DNA of 29,511 nucleotides from an uncultured Oscillospiraceae bacterium (GCA_902478605.1 CABSLQ010000038.1:1-29511), one strand, 5' to 3'. Positions 8,247 through 16,483 are shown, numbered from the stretch's first letter. Program-made: numbers and translations. Notes: generated from the letters alone by a model not told the origin.

Positions 8247-9092
8247 ATGAAGAAAGCGTGGACGATTATCGGGCGTGTGGTGACGACCCTGATACTGATT
8301 TTCGCGGTATGCGTGATGATTTTCACCGTCATCTCGGTCAATACGGTGGGCAAGGACGCGGATTTCCTGGGCTTCAAGCCGAACATCGTGCTATCCGATT
8401 CGATGCAGGATACCTTCCAGGTGGGCGATCTGGAAATCAGCAAAAAGGTGGATCCCGCCACCCTGGAGGTGGGGGACATCGTCACATTCAAGTCGATTGA
8501 CCCGGCCAACTACGGCGCAGTGGTCACTCATAAGATCCGGGAAATTACCACCTATGAGGGAGAACCCGCTTTCATCACCTATGGCACCACCACCGGGGTG
8601 GACGACGCCTATCCCGTTCCCTTCAGCCAGGTGCAGGGGAAATACGTATTCCGCCTGCCCAAGATGGGCTATTTCTTCGAGTTCCTGCGCACACCGGCCG
8701 GGTATGTGACCGTTATCCTGATACCTTTCCTGCTGCTCATCGGGCTGCAGGCGTTCCGGTTCTTCAAGCTGGTACGGCAGTATAAGGCGGAACAGCAGGC
8801 CGACCTCGACGCCCAGAAGGCGGAGGTGGAGGCCGAACGCCTCAAGACCCAGCAGATGCTGGCCGAGCTTGAACAGCTCAAGGCGCAGCTGAGCGGCACA
8901 GCGCCCGGCCAACCGGGCGAATCCGCGGCCTCGTCCGTTTCCGGTGCGGCCCCTGCCCCGGAACCGCCCGTACCGGGCGCTTCGGGTGTGGCCGCGGCCG
9001 GCCCCGCAGCGGAACCCGCTCCGAGCCAATCCCCTGTACAGACAATTCCTGCGCCTGCCGCGCAGGATAAGCTTTCCGGAGGTGAGCAGTGA
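8247..9092 (+). CDS. sipW: ER-type signal peptidase I, SipW-like
   Basis: Membrane serine protease of 281 aa expected to cleave the AWFTDS-type signal peptides of the neighbouring surface proteins. TM1 is at residues about 6-32. The catalytic Ser is Ser52 in SDSMQ. The general base is His95 in VVTHKI rather than the Lys of bacterial SPase I, which places it in the SipW/ER subfamily. Acidic residues D119-D120 in GVDDAYP sit where the family has its third conserved position. A second TM is at about 150-170. Odd: a charged, coiled-coil-like segment (about 178-215) and an Ala/Pro/Gly-rich tail (217-271) extend past the usual end. ATG 8247 has a GGAGG ribosome binding site. The stop overlaps the next start as TGATG, implying coupled translation. 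Confidence 0.92.
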   Translation: MKKAWTIIGRVVTTLILIFAVCVMIFTVISVNTVGKDADFLGFKPNIVLSDSMQDTFQVGDLEISKKVDPATLEVGDIVTFKSIDPANYGAVVTHKIREITTYEGEPAFITYGTTTGVDDAYPVPFSQVQGKYVFRLPKMGYFFEFLRTPAGYVTVILIPFLLLIGLQAFRFFKLVRQYKAEQQADLDAQKAEVEAERLKTQQMLAELEQLKAQLSGTAPGQPGESAASSVSGAAPAPEPPVPGASGVAAAGPAAEPAPSQSPVQTIPAPAAQDKLSGGEQ

Positions 9093-10009
9093 TGTTTACA
9101 TTCAAATCCAAGCAGGACGTACCGGCGAGTGCGCGGCTGACCCGCCGCATGCTGCTGATTATCCCGGTGCTGGCGGTGGCGGTGCTCTGCTACGCCTTTT
9201 CGGCCGCCGCCTGGTTCCAGGCGAGCCTTATCAACGGCGGCAACACCATCCGGGTGGGCAATTTTGCCGCCGATGTGGCACTGGTGCGCAATAAGGCGGC
9301 CGGCATGGAAGCGGACAATGTCCTGTGGCAGTACAACGGATCGCTCGTGGACGGATCGGTGGATATTCTGCTGACCAATGCGCCCGAACCCGCCTATCTG
9401 CGCGTGGCCAGCGCCTCGTCCAGCACCCTGAAATTCCAGTATCAGCTGACCCTTTCGGCGGGGGATCAGGTTCTCCTGCACGAAGTGCCGCAGGGCGAGG
9501 ATAAACTGGAGCTTGTGCCCGTCGGGTCGCCGGATGGCGACAGCGAGGTGTATTATGAAGTCGATCTGAGAGGGCTGGCCGCTGGGACGCTGCATCTCGA
9601 ATTCCGCGCCTCCTTCCTGGCGAACAGCATGTCCACCCTGACTACGGCCGCGACGACCACCGCGGCGAACCGCGCGCCGGCCAATACCACTACCACCACG
9701 GCCGCGGCGACCACCACAACGGCGGCGACCACCGCCGTAAGCGGGACGGACGGGGAGAGTACCACCGCCGCGTCCGGCTCGGATACGACCGCCGACACGG
9801 CGAACACGACCGGGGAGACGAGCACCGAGACGACGGCTTCCACCGGCGCCGGCGACAGCACCGCGCCGGTCGACACCGGCACCACCGTGCCCACCACGAC
9901 GGTCCCGGCGGAAGAGGAAGCGGCCGGCGGTGAAACCGCCCCCGGTGCGGCCGCTGATGAGACGGCCGGCGAACCGACTACGACCGTCGCCCAGACGGAC
10001 GCGGGCTGA
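9092..10009 (+). CDS. Small SipW-type exported protein with Thr-rich tail
   Basis: Product of 305 aa. ATG 9092 is chosen over GTG 9089 because GGAGGT at 9078-9083 is better spaced; it overlaps the sipW stop. An N-terminal hydrophobic segment (residues about 20-38) runs into SAAAWFQASLINGGNTIRVG, a divergent SipW-type signal matching the AWFTDS...GNKIQAG pattern of the larger proteins. A short beta-rich domain follows (about 50-180). Residues about 185-305 are low complexity, dominated by Thr with Ala, Gly and acidic residues, resembling a stalk or glycosylated linker. No sorting motif or C-terminal TM is visible. Coupling to sipW suggests a dedicated partner, for example an anchoring or assembly subunit as TapA is for TasA in Bacillus; that analogy is inference. 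Confidence 0.75.
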   Translation: MFTFKSKQDVPASARLTRRMLLIIPVLAVAVLCYAFSAAAWFQASLINGGNTIRVGNFAADVALVRNKAAGMEADNVLWQYNGSLVDGSVDILLTNAPEPAYLRVASASSSTLKFQYQLTLSAGDQVLLHEVPQGEDKLELVPVGSPDGDSEVYYEVDLRGLAAGTLHLEFRASFLANSMSTLTTAATTTAANRAPANTTTTTAAATTTTAATTAVSGTDGESTTAASGSDTTADTANTTGETSTETTASTGAGDSTAPVDTGTTVPTTTVPAEEEAAGGETAPGAAADETAGEPTTTVAQTDAG

Positions 10010-10020
10010 GGCCTCGGCGG

Positions 10021-10218
10021 ATGGGGAGACAAGCCAAACGGGGCCGGCGCAGGGCTCGGGTTATCCTGCTGCTTTTCGTCGGGCTGGTGATGGTCGCGGC
10101 CAAGGAAACACCGGTCCTTTGGGTTCGGCAGCTGAAAAACTTCCGCATGGTGAAGAACCAGATAAATGTCTGTTGTTTGACAGCTTCGGGAGCGAATCCT
10201 GCAAATACCAAGGCATAG
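10021..10218 (+). CDS. Possible small membrane protein (65 aa)
   Basis: Begins 11 bp after the Thr-rich protein. It has a basic N-terminus (GRQAKRGRRRAR) followed by a hydrophobic run (VILLLFVGLVMVAA) that could be a single TM. No good ribosome binding site is seen, and the last 20 codons use less GC at third positions than the first 45. It may be a real third gene of the sipW unit, a decayed one, or chance. Confidence 0.3.
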   Translation: MGRQAKRGRRRARVILLLFVGLVMVAAKETPVLWVRQLKNFRMVKNQINVCCLTASGANPANTKA

Positions 10219-10267
10219 ATTTTCAAAACCGCCGTACGGAACGGCGGGCGCGCAGTCTGTCAAAAAA

Positions 10268-10293
10268 GGTCCGGCCGAATGGCCGGGCCTTTT
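10268..10293 (+). terminator. Intrinsic terminator of the sipW unit
   Basis: GGTCCGGCC (10268-10276) and GGCCGGGCC (10281-10289) form a 9-bp stem with loop GAAT, followed by TTTT. An A-run at 10262-10267 could make it work in both directions. Confidence 0.8.
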
Positions 10294-10332
10294 GGCATTG
10301 TCGAGGCGGTTACTAGCATCTGTATAGGTTGA

Positions 10333-10355
10333 GGCGGGCTTTAAGCCCGCCTTTT
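10333..10355 (+). terminator. Second intrinsic terminator
   Basis: GGCGGGC (10333-10339) and GCCCGCC (10345-10351) with loop TTTAA, then TTTT. It backs up the terminator about 40 bp upstream. Confidence 0.7.
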
Positions 10356-10730
10356 CTGCCAAAGCATTGGATCCAGCCGATTTTCTTCCGGCAGGTCTTT
10401 ATCTTCGGTCTCTCTGGAAATGAAATAAAAATTATTTAATAATTAAAAATCGATCTGTAGAAAGACAGACTTGTTTTTACTGCACGAAAACGTTCTAATT
10501 AGATAGAAGTTTTTGTGATAAAAGGGTAATCTGTTTATATTTAAGTCTTCGTTTTTATGTGTATAGATCCTCCTTCCGGTTTCAATAAACCATAGGATGA
10601 TTCTCTATATAATAATACAGTTTTTGTTGCGATGGAATACAATATGGCCTGCTTGACCGTCTGCAAGCGGTATGGCTGTAAACACGGGAACGTGATTACA
10701 TAGGAAGAAGCAAAAGGAGGAAGAACAACT
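10356..10730 (+). other. AT-rich intergenic region before the broken camelysin gene
   Basis: No gene is seen. The segment 10420-10620 is clearly AT-rich compared with its surroundings. TATAAT at 10608-10613 is a perfect -10 but lacks a good -35 at the right distance. The ribosome binding site AAAGGAGG at 10713-10720 serves the gene at 10731. Confidence 0.5.
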
Positions 10731-12352
10731 ATGAAAACAGGCAAGACCAGACAGGCCCTGCTGATAAGCGGCGTGTCCCTGCTGGCCAGCGTGGCGCTGC
10801 TCGCGGGCACCACCTTCGCGTGGTTCACCGACAGCGTCACCAATTCGGGCAACAAAATACAGGCGGGTACCCTGGACATTGTGTTCAACGATGACACCGA
10901 CGACGATACCGAAACGTTGTTCTCGACCGACGGAACCACGCTGTGGGAACCCGGCCGCTCTCAAAAGGCAGCTGCCGATATCCGAAACGAGGGGTCTTTG
11001 TGGCTCATTTGATCCAGGATACCTATCTGGGCACCATCGCCGATCTCGTGAATAACGAAGAAAGTACACTCAAGGGCGACGGCATTTTGGCACCGAAAGG
11101 CCAGAGCGGCGAGGTTGACGGTGTCACCTACGACGCTGCCGATACCTTCACTCTGGTCATCAAGATGCAGGAGAAAGCCGGCAACGAGTATCAGGGGGCT
11201 TCTGTCCGCTTTGACCTTAACCTCAAGGCTACCCAGTTCACCTACGAGAAGGACGGCTTCGGCAACGACAAGTACGACGAGGAGGCACCCGTCATTCCGT
11301 GGGACGGCGAAACCGTTGATACCGCATGGTACAGCGAAGAGGCGGACGCGTTCACGCTCGCCACATCGGAGGCCCTGGCCGGCCTCTCTCAGCTCGTCGG
11401 CGAAGGGACAAGCTTTGCGGGTAAGACCATTCGCTTAAGCCGCGATATTGACTTGGGCGGCAAGGAATGGACCCCGATTGGATCCGCGGATACGCTGTTC
11501 CAGGGCACCTTTGACGGAAACGGCCATACAGTCTCCGGCATATCGATGAACCGGGAATGGGTCCGGACGGAAAGCGGTCTGTTTGGCGCGGTAAAGGATG
11601 CGGCCATCCGGAATTTGACCACAGAAGGCTCCATACAGGTCCTCTCCACCATCGATCCCGGTGGCACGGCGCAGTATACGGGCGGCGTCGGCGGAATCTG
11701 TGGCTCCGCTGGCGGCAGCACCACGATTTCGGGCTGCACAAACCGGGTCGATATCGATGCCACAGAGGTGAAAATCGGTAACTGGAATTATTGGAACGTG
11801 GGTGTCGGCGGCATTCTCGGCTTTGGTATGTTGAATGACGGAAGCGCTTCAAATGTCACGATCCTCGACTGCTTGAACGAGGGGGATATCACCGCGGAGG
11901 TACGGAATGGTGACCCGCAAACCGCCCCCTTTATCGCTGGTATCACGATGGGAACCGATTGCGAGAGCATACAGGCTTATCGTGTTGTGAACGTCGGACA
12001 CATTACCCTTTTAGGCGATATCGATGCGTATTACACGCAGCTTGGCTTAACTACCTGCGGCGGCATCGTGGCGCTTTCCAACTGCAATGATATGGTTAAT
12101 CACCATGAATTGATTGATTATCGGTGGGTATTTTATTCTGAGAAGCACTTGGCGGATGCCGTAAAGGGATGGTACAGCGCGACGATACGTCTCGCCGGCA
12201 TCGACGTTTGTTCGACGGCAGACGGAGAGCCTGCCCCGTATAATGTCATTACCTCTGCCGAGGACATGGCTAAGCAGGAAACTTTTGCCGGTTTTGATTT
12301 TGAAAATGTCTGGGAGCTGACGAACGGGCAGTATCCCACCTTGAGAAAGTAA
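10731..12352 (+). pseudogene. Frameshifted SipW-dependent camelysin-type gene (copy 5)
   Basis: The first part (10731-11012) encodes a full SipW-type signal peptide (FAWFTDSVTNSGNKIQAG) and the start of the camelysin domain up to WEPGRSQKAAADIRNEGSL, then stops at TGA 11010-11012. The rest is in another frame from about 11000 to 12352. It resumes at HLIQDTYLGTIADLV, then carries the camelysin end (IKMQEKAGNEYQGASV), hinge DGFGNDKYD, and a C-terminal half with FQGTFDGNGHTVSGI and GLUG-like turns. Compared with copies 2 and 3, roughly 50 residues are missing at the junction, so a deletion not divisible by three is likelier than a single-base slip. No slippery heptamer is seen. Ends before a strong terminator. 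Confidence 0.75.
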
Positions 12353-12411
12353 AAGAAAAAGGCCGGCAAAATCCCCCGTGTGGACGCGCATGGATCCCTT
12401 GATAAAAAGCA

Positions 12412-12457
12412 GAGGAACGCCGCAGCACAAACAGGATGCGGCGTTCCTCCTTTTTTT
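12412..12457 (+). terminator. Strong intrinsic terminator
   Basis: GAGGAACGCCGC (12412-12423) and GCGGCGTTCCTC (12438-12449) form a perfect 12-bp stem, followed by seven Ts at 12451-12457. It closes the camelysin locus. Confidence 0.92.
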
Positions 12458-12635
12458 CGGCGCCCTTTAGACCTGGTCTTCCGCTGCCTCTTTAGAGCGC
12501 TCTCAACCACCTACATTGCGGGGGGCTTGACCGTTCATTGGCATAACGCCGGTTTTCGCCAGAAGGGGAACCGTGCCCTACTGGGACGGGTGTCGGCACA
12601 GCACCGGTGGCAGCACACCGATATGGAAAGCTTGC

Positions 12636-12663
12636 TTGACATTTCTTCGCCGGTGTGTATAAT
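12636..12663 (+). promoter_or_regulatory. Consensus sigma-A promoter of the XRE/ABC operon
   Basis: TTGACA at 12636-12641, 16-bp spacer, TATAAT at 12658-12663. The ribosome binding site of the first gene is about 40 bp downstream. Nothing else is seen in 12458-12635. Confidence 0.9.
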
Positions 12664-12709
12664 GGGATACGGAAAGCAAACTTTCCTTTTGGATAAAAGG
12701 GGGGAGCCG

Positions 12710-12913
12710 ATGAAAAACCGCCTGGAAGAGATCCGGAAAAGCCGCGGCATCAAGCAGGAGGAGCTGGCCAGCGCCCTGGAGGTTTCCCGGCAGACCATCG
12801 GGTCGCTGGAAAACGGGCGGTACAACCCGTCTATACTTCTGGCATTTAAAATCGCCCGCTATTTTGATATGCGCATTGAAGACATCTTTATCTACGAGGA
12901 GGGGACGGCATGA
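12710..12913 (+). CDS. XRE-family helix-turn-helix regulator
   Basis: Cytoplasmic DNA-binding protein of 67 aa, almost entirely one HTH domain. It begins MKNRLEEIRKSRGIKQEELA, continues with recognition helix region VSRQTIGSLENGRYNPS, and ends with DMRIEDIFIYEE. This is the short YozG/Cro-like type often encoded next to small membrane proteins and ABC exporters in Firmicutes. ATG 12710 has a purine-rich AAAGGGGGGAG site upstream; the frame extends much further 5' but crosses the promoter. It overlaps the next gene by ATGA. Probably an autoregulator of this operon (inference). Confidence 0.9.
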   Translation: MKNRLEEIRKSRGIKQEELASALEVSRQTIGSLENGRYNPSILLAFKIARYFDMRIEDIFIYEEGTA

Positions 12914-13335
12914 AGGCGCGCACCAAAACCAAGTGGTATCTGGCCCTGGCGATTGGCGGGCTTTTGCTGGCGGTCATCGCCAAGCTGGCGCTCCATACAC
13001 TGTGGAACGATGCCCAAACCGGCGCAGTGATCGGCGTGGGGGCGGGTTTGTTCGGCTTTGGCCTGTCCAAATGGTGCTTTAGCCGGTGGGAAGAAAAGGA
13101 TCCAACCTTCATGCGACAGAACGCCATCGAGGCAAAGGACGAACGCAATCAGCTGATCCGCTGTAAAGCGCAATCCCTTTCCGGCGAAATTCTGCACTGG
13201 CTGCTGATGGCCGGCGCCTGGCTCGCGATCTTTTTGGATGCGCCGCTGTGGGTGACCCTTGCCTTGGTGGGCGTGTTCTTGCTCAAAACGGTTCTGGACC
13301 TTGTCCTGATGGCCTATTATCAACGCAAACTGTGA
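12910..13335 (+). CDS. Small integral membrane protein of unknown function
   Basis: Product of 141 aa with four predicted membrane segments: residues about 9-27, 36-55, 95-113 and 115-133. A charged cytoplasmic stretch separates the pairs (EEKDPTFMRQNAIEAKDERN). The layout and the 'DERN' stretch resemble the DUF2178-like proteins commonly paired with short XRE regulators; I am not certain of the family. Start ATG 12910 overlaps the regulator stop by four bases, so translation is coupled. Probably part of a sensing or transport unit with the ABC transporter 16 bp downstream. Confidence 0.8.
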   Translation: MKARTKTKWYLALAIGGLLLAVIAKLALHTLWNDAQTGAVIGVGAGLFGFGLSKWCFSRWEEKDPTFMRQNAIEAKDERNQLIRCKAQSLSGEILHWLLMAGAWLAIFLDAPLWVTLALVGVFLLKTVLDLVLMAYYQRKL

Positions 13336-13351
13336 CCGGAGGAAACCGACT

Positions 13352-14059
13352 ATGTACTTTATTATCGAGCATTTGTCCAAGCATTTTGAGAAAAAGGAGG
13401 TGCTGCGGGATATCGACTTCACCTTTGAAGGCGGCAAGATTTACGGCCTGCTGGGGCGTAACGGCGCCGGCAAAACCACTCTGTTCAACTGCCTGAATCG
13501 GGATATCCGCGCGGACGGCGGCCGCTTCTGGCTGGAGGAGAACGGGGACCGGCGGGAGATGGCGGCGGAGGACATCGGCTATGTGCTGTCCACCCCCACC
13601 GTGCCGGAGTTTCTCACGGGGCGGGAATTCTTAAAATTCTTCCTCGAGATAAACGAGGGCCGTATCCACAACCCCCGGCCCATCGATGCCTATTTCGACG
13701 ATATGCGCATCGAACCGGAGGACCGGGACAAGCTGCTCAAGGACTATTCCCACGGCATGAAGAACAAAATGCAGATGCTCATCAACATCGTCGCCCAGCC
13801 GAAGCTGCTGCTGCTCGACGAACCGCTCACGTCTCTCGACGTGGTGGTGGCCGAGGAGATGAAGCAGCTGCTCCGTTCCCTCAAGCAGGACCGCATCACC
13901 ATCTTTTCCACCCATATCCTGGATTTGGCGCTGGATCTGTGCGATGAGATCGTGCTGCTTAACCACGGCGTACTGGAACGGGTGGACAAATCCAACCTGG
14001 ACAGCCGGGAGTTTAAGGATAAGATTATGGCGGCCTTGATGGAGGAAGAACATGGCTAA
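13352..14059 (+). CDS. ABC transporter ATP-binding protein
   Basis: Product of 235 aa, a single nucleotide-binding domain. Walker A GRNGAGKTT at residues 35-43, signature-like YSHGMK at 132-137 in place of LSGGQ (usual in exporter-type ATPases of the CcmA group), Walker B LLLLDEP at 152-158, D-loop SLD at 161-163, and switch His188 in STHIL. Ribosome binding site GGAGGA at 13339-13344, start ATG 13352. The final codons overlap the permease start by 8 bp, so the two form one transporter. Substrate unknown; efflux of a peptide or lipid-like compound is typical of this arrangement. Confidence 0.93.
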   Translation: MYFIIEHLSKHFEKKEVLRDIDFTFEGGKIYGLLGRNGAGKTTLFNCLNRDIRADGGRFWLEENGDRREMAAEDIGYVLSTPTVPEFLTGREFLKFFLEINEGRIHNPRPIDAYFDDMRIEPEDRDKLLKDYSHGMKNKMQMLINIVAQPKLLLLDEPLTSLDVVVAEEMKQLLRSLKQDRITIFSTHILDLALDLCDEIVLLNHGVLERVDKSNLDSREFKDKIMAALMEEEHG

Positions 14060-15623
14060 TACACTGCGTCTGTCCTTTGCCCTGCGCAACACCTACCGTG
14101 TCAACGGCATTCTGTATTCCCTCAAGCAGATCCCGTTGCTCAGGCGGATCCTGCCTGAAACGCTGTACCGGGTGCGGGGGCTCAAAATCTTTGCCAACGT
14201 GCTGTCGGTGCTGTGGGAGATCGTGTCGGTTTTTCTGGGAAAATTCCTGTATTTCATCACCATGGTGGCCGGCATCGGCATCCTGTATGAAACGGCGCCG
14301 GCCGACCGAGTGCATCTGCATATCCTGCTGTTTCTGACGGCGATCGGCGCCTGGATGAATACCAGCCTGTTCAACCCCACACGAGACAAATACTATGCCA
14401 TGATCCTCATGCGCATGGATGCGCGGGCGTATACGCTGGTCAACTATATCTATGCGATCGCAAAGGTAGTGGTGGGGTTCCTGCCCTTTTCTGTCCTGTT
14501 CGGCATGGATAAGGGGGTTCCCTTGTGGCTGTGTCTGCTGATCCCGTTTTCCATCGCGGGGATGAAAATGGCGGTGGCGGCCTCTTCCTTGTGGGATTAT
14601 GAGAAGCATGGATTCGTGTACAATGAAAACAAGCTGCGCAAGCACCTTTGGATTTTGGTGGGGCTGCTGCTGGCAGCCGCCTACGGCCTGCCGGCAGTGG
14701 GGTGGACGCTGCCCGTGGCGGCGTCGGCGTCGCTGTTTGCCGTCTGTATTCCGGCCGGCGCCGTAGGCCTTTGGAAGATCCTGACCTTCCGCGGATACCG
14801 CGAAATCAACCAGCAGCTGCTCGCCCAGCTGAACAACCAGATGGATGCCGCCGCGCAGGTGTCGCAGGCGCAGAGCCAAAAGATCATCAGCACCGATACC
14901 GGCATCACCAGCCGGCGCAAAGGCTTTGAATACCTCAACGAGCTGTTCGTCAAGCGGCACCGGAAAATTCTCTGGCGCTCCTCTGTCCGGATAACGGCGA
15001 TTTGCCTGTTTCTGGTGCTGGGCGCGCTGCTGGCCTTTTATCTCGCGCCCGAAATCCGGAAGGAAGTCAACGAGCTGCTGCTGACCTTCCTGCCCTATTT
15101 TGTCTTTATCCTGTACGCCATCAACCGTGGGACCGGCTTCACCCGGGCGCTGTTCATGAACTGCGACCACAGCCTGCTGACCTACTCCTTTTACAAGCGG
15201 CCGGACATGGTGCTTCGGTTGTTCCGTATCCGCCTGCGGGAAATCATCAAGGTGAACCTGCCGCCGGCACTGGTGATCGGCGCGGGGCTGGCGGTGCTGC
15301 TGTTTGCGTCAGGCGGTACGGATAACCCGCTGAACTACGCGGTGCTGTTTGTTTCGGTGGTGTGCATGAGCGTCTTTTTCTCCATCCATTACCTGACCAT
15401 CTATTATCTGCTGCAGCCCTATAACGCCGGCACCGAGATGAAAAGCGGGACATACCGGCTGGTGCTGTCGATCACCTATTTTGTCTGCTTCTTTCTGATG
15501 CAGGTGCGCATGCCCACCCTGGTGTTCGGCCTGGCGTGCATCGCCTTCTGCGTTTTATATTCGGCGGTGGCGTGCGTGCTGGTCTACCGGTATGCGCCCC
15601 GCACCTTCCGGCTGCGGACATAA
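14052..15623 (+). CDS. Large ABC transporter permease
   Basis: Product of 523 aa with about ten to twelve predicted membrane segments in two halves. The halves are separated by a cytoplasmic stretch (residues about 245-310) rich in Gln and charged residues (INQQLLAQLNNQMDAA). Partner of the ATPase immediately upstream (8-bp overlap). No periplasmic-binding-protein gene is nearby, consistent with an exporter. I cannot assign a substrate. The gene ends 6 bp before the convergent zinc-ribbon gene. Confidence 0.85.
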   Translation: MANTLRLSFALRNTYRVNGILYSLKQIPLLRRILPETLYRVRGLKIFANVLSVLWEIVSVFLGKFLYFITMVAGIGILYETAPADRVHLHILLFLTAIGAWMNTSLFNPTRDKYYAMILMRMDARAYTLVNYIYAIAKVVVGFLPFSVLFGMDKGVPLWLCLLIPFSIAGMKMAVAASSLWDYEKHGFVYNENKLRKHLWILVGLLLAAAYGLPAVGWTLPVAASASLFAVCIPAGAVGLWKILTFRGYREINQQLLAQLNNQMDAAAQVSQAQSQKIISTDTGITSRRKGFEYLNELFVKRHRKILWRSSVRITAICLFLVLGALLAFYLAPEIRKEVNELLLTFLPYFVFILYAINRGTGFTRALFMNCDHSLLTYSFYKRPDMVLRLFRIRLREIIKVNLPPALVIGAGLAVLLFASGGTDNPLNYAVLFVSVVCMSVFFSIHYLTIYYLLQPYNAGTEMKSGTYRLVLSITYFVCFFLMQVRMPTLVFGLACIAFCVLYSAVACVLVYRYAPRTFRLRT

Positions 15624-15629
15624 GGGGAC

Positions 15630-16247
15630 TTAACCGGGATGGGCTGTGTCCAGAATCGTGCCGGGAACCACCAGCATCCCTTCCGTAACCAGCCGGATGC
15701 CGGTTCCCGGTTCTATTTCCGGATGGTCTGTTTCGCTTATGACGCGGATCGCGAACCGCCATCTGCCGTTCGTCTTTTTCATCGTATGGATCAGACCGAT
15801 AACCCTGGGCGCCGCATCGGGGCGGATCCCTTCCCGGGGGAACTGAATCACGTATATTTCCCCCGGCCTTACGGCGGGCCACAGCTTTTCGGTCGTCTCG
15901 GATTCGAAGTGAAAAACGGGATCCGCTTTCCGTTCGCGCGGATACATTTTATCAAAATGGCTAAACAGACCGTGTGCCAGCAGATACAAGACGATCAGCA
16001 GCAGCAGTCCAACGGGGATCAGCTCAAACCGTTTCAGCGCATAGGCCAAAGCCATGCAGGCCATGAAAAGCAGGGCCGGCAATGCCAAAAGAAGATGGTA
16101 ACCGCTGCTTCCGGCTGTATTGGCGCTGCGGACCGCCACGTGCTTGCAATGGGGACAGCGGGGAGCCGTGCCGAACCGGCTGACAATCCCCCACTTGCTT
16201 CTGGCGGGGAAGGCGGGTTCCCCGCAATACGGACAGCGGAATTCCAT
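15630..16247 (-). CDS. Zinc-ribbon membrane protein of unknown function
   Basis: Product of 205 aa. The N-terminal zinc ribbon has CPYC at residues 5-8 and CPHC at 31-34. Two membrane segments lie at about 50-68 and 75-93, followed by a soluble C-terminal domain of about 110 residues. Start ATG 16247 has a GAGGGGGA ribosome binding site and a near-consensus promoter (16274-16302) on the same strand. Transcribed convergently with the ABC permease. Function unknown; the architecture resembles small membrane-anchored sensors. Confidence 0.8.
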   Translation of the reverse strand: MEFRCPYCGEPAFPARSKWGIVSRFGTAPRCPHCKHVAVRSANTAGSSGYHLLLALPALLFMACMALAYALKRFELIPVGLLLLIVLYLLAHGLFSHFDKMYPRERKADPVFHFESETTEKLWPAVRPGEIYVIQFPREGIRPDAAPRVIGLIHTMKKTNGRWRFAIRVISETDHPEIEPGTGIRLVTEGMLVVPGTILDTAHPG

Positions 16248-16273
16248 AGCAAATCCCCCTCTTTTTTAAAAAC

Positions 16274-16306
16274 ATTATATACAATATATTGGCATATTGC
16301 AATATG
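16274..16306 (-). promoter_or_regulatory. Promoter of the zinc-ribbon gene with an overlapping palindrome
   Basis: Minus strand: TTGCAA (16302-16297), 17-bp spacer, TATAAT (16279-16274). The perfect 14-bp palindrome CATATTGCAATATG at 16293-16306 covers the -35 element. Repressor binding there would block the promoter; no regulator is identified. Confidence 0.7.
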
Positions 16307-16465
16307 TCTATCGGTGAAAAAGGGGCAGTCTGCTTGCCGGTGGGCGGCGTTTTCGGGTTCGGCGGACGGGGACTCGCCCCGCTTCTTCCCGCCGGCAGGT
16401 TGGAAGGCGTTTTCCGCGAGGAAAACCACACGGCTTGACCGCCCGATGCGCCGGCATGGCCCAAT

Positions 16466-16483
16466 CCGCTTTACGTAAAGCGG
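16466..16483. promoter_or_regulatory. 18-bp perfect palindrome upstream of dinB
   Basis: The 18 bases from 16466 to 16483, centred on ACGT, equal their own reverse complement (left half CCGCTTTAC). It lies about 50 bp before dinB. It is not a Firmicutes LexA box (GAAC-N4-GTTC). Candidate operator, or a hairpin in the dinB 5' UTR. Confidence 0.4.

Noticed and set aside
9637..9990. Tandem repeat or CRISPR-like array in the Thr-rich coding region
   Set aside because: The repetition comes from Thr and Ala codons in one open frame; there is no fixed repeat unit with unique spacers.
12380..12709. N-terminal extension of the XRE regulator
   Set aside because: The extra codons cross the terminator stem and the consensus promoter at 12636-12663, so they cannot be translated from that promoter.
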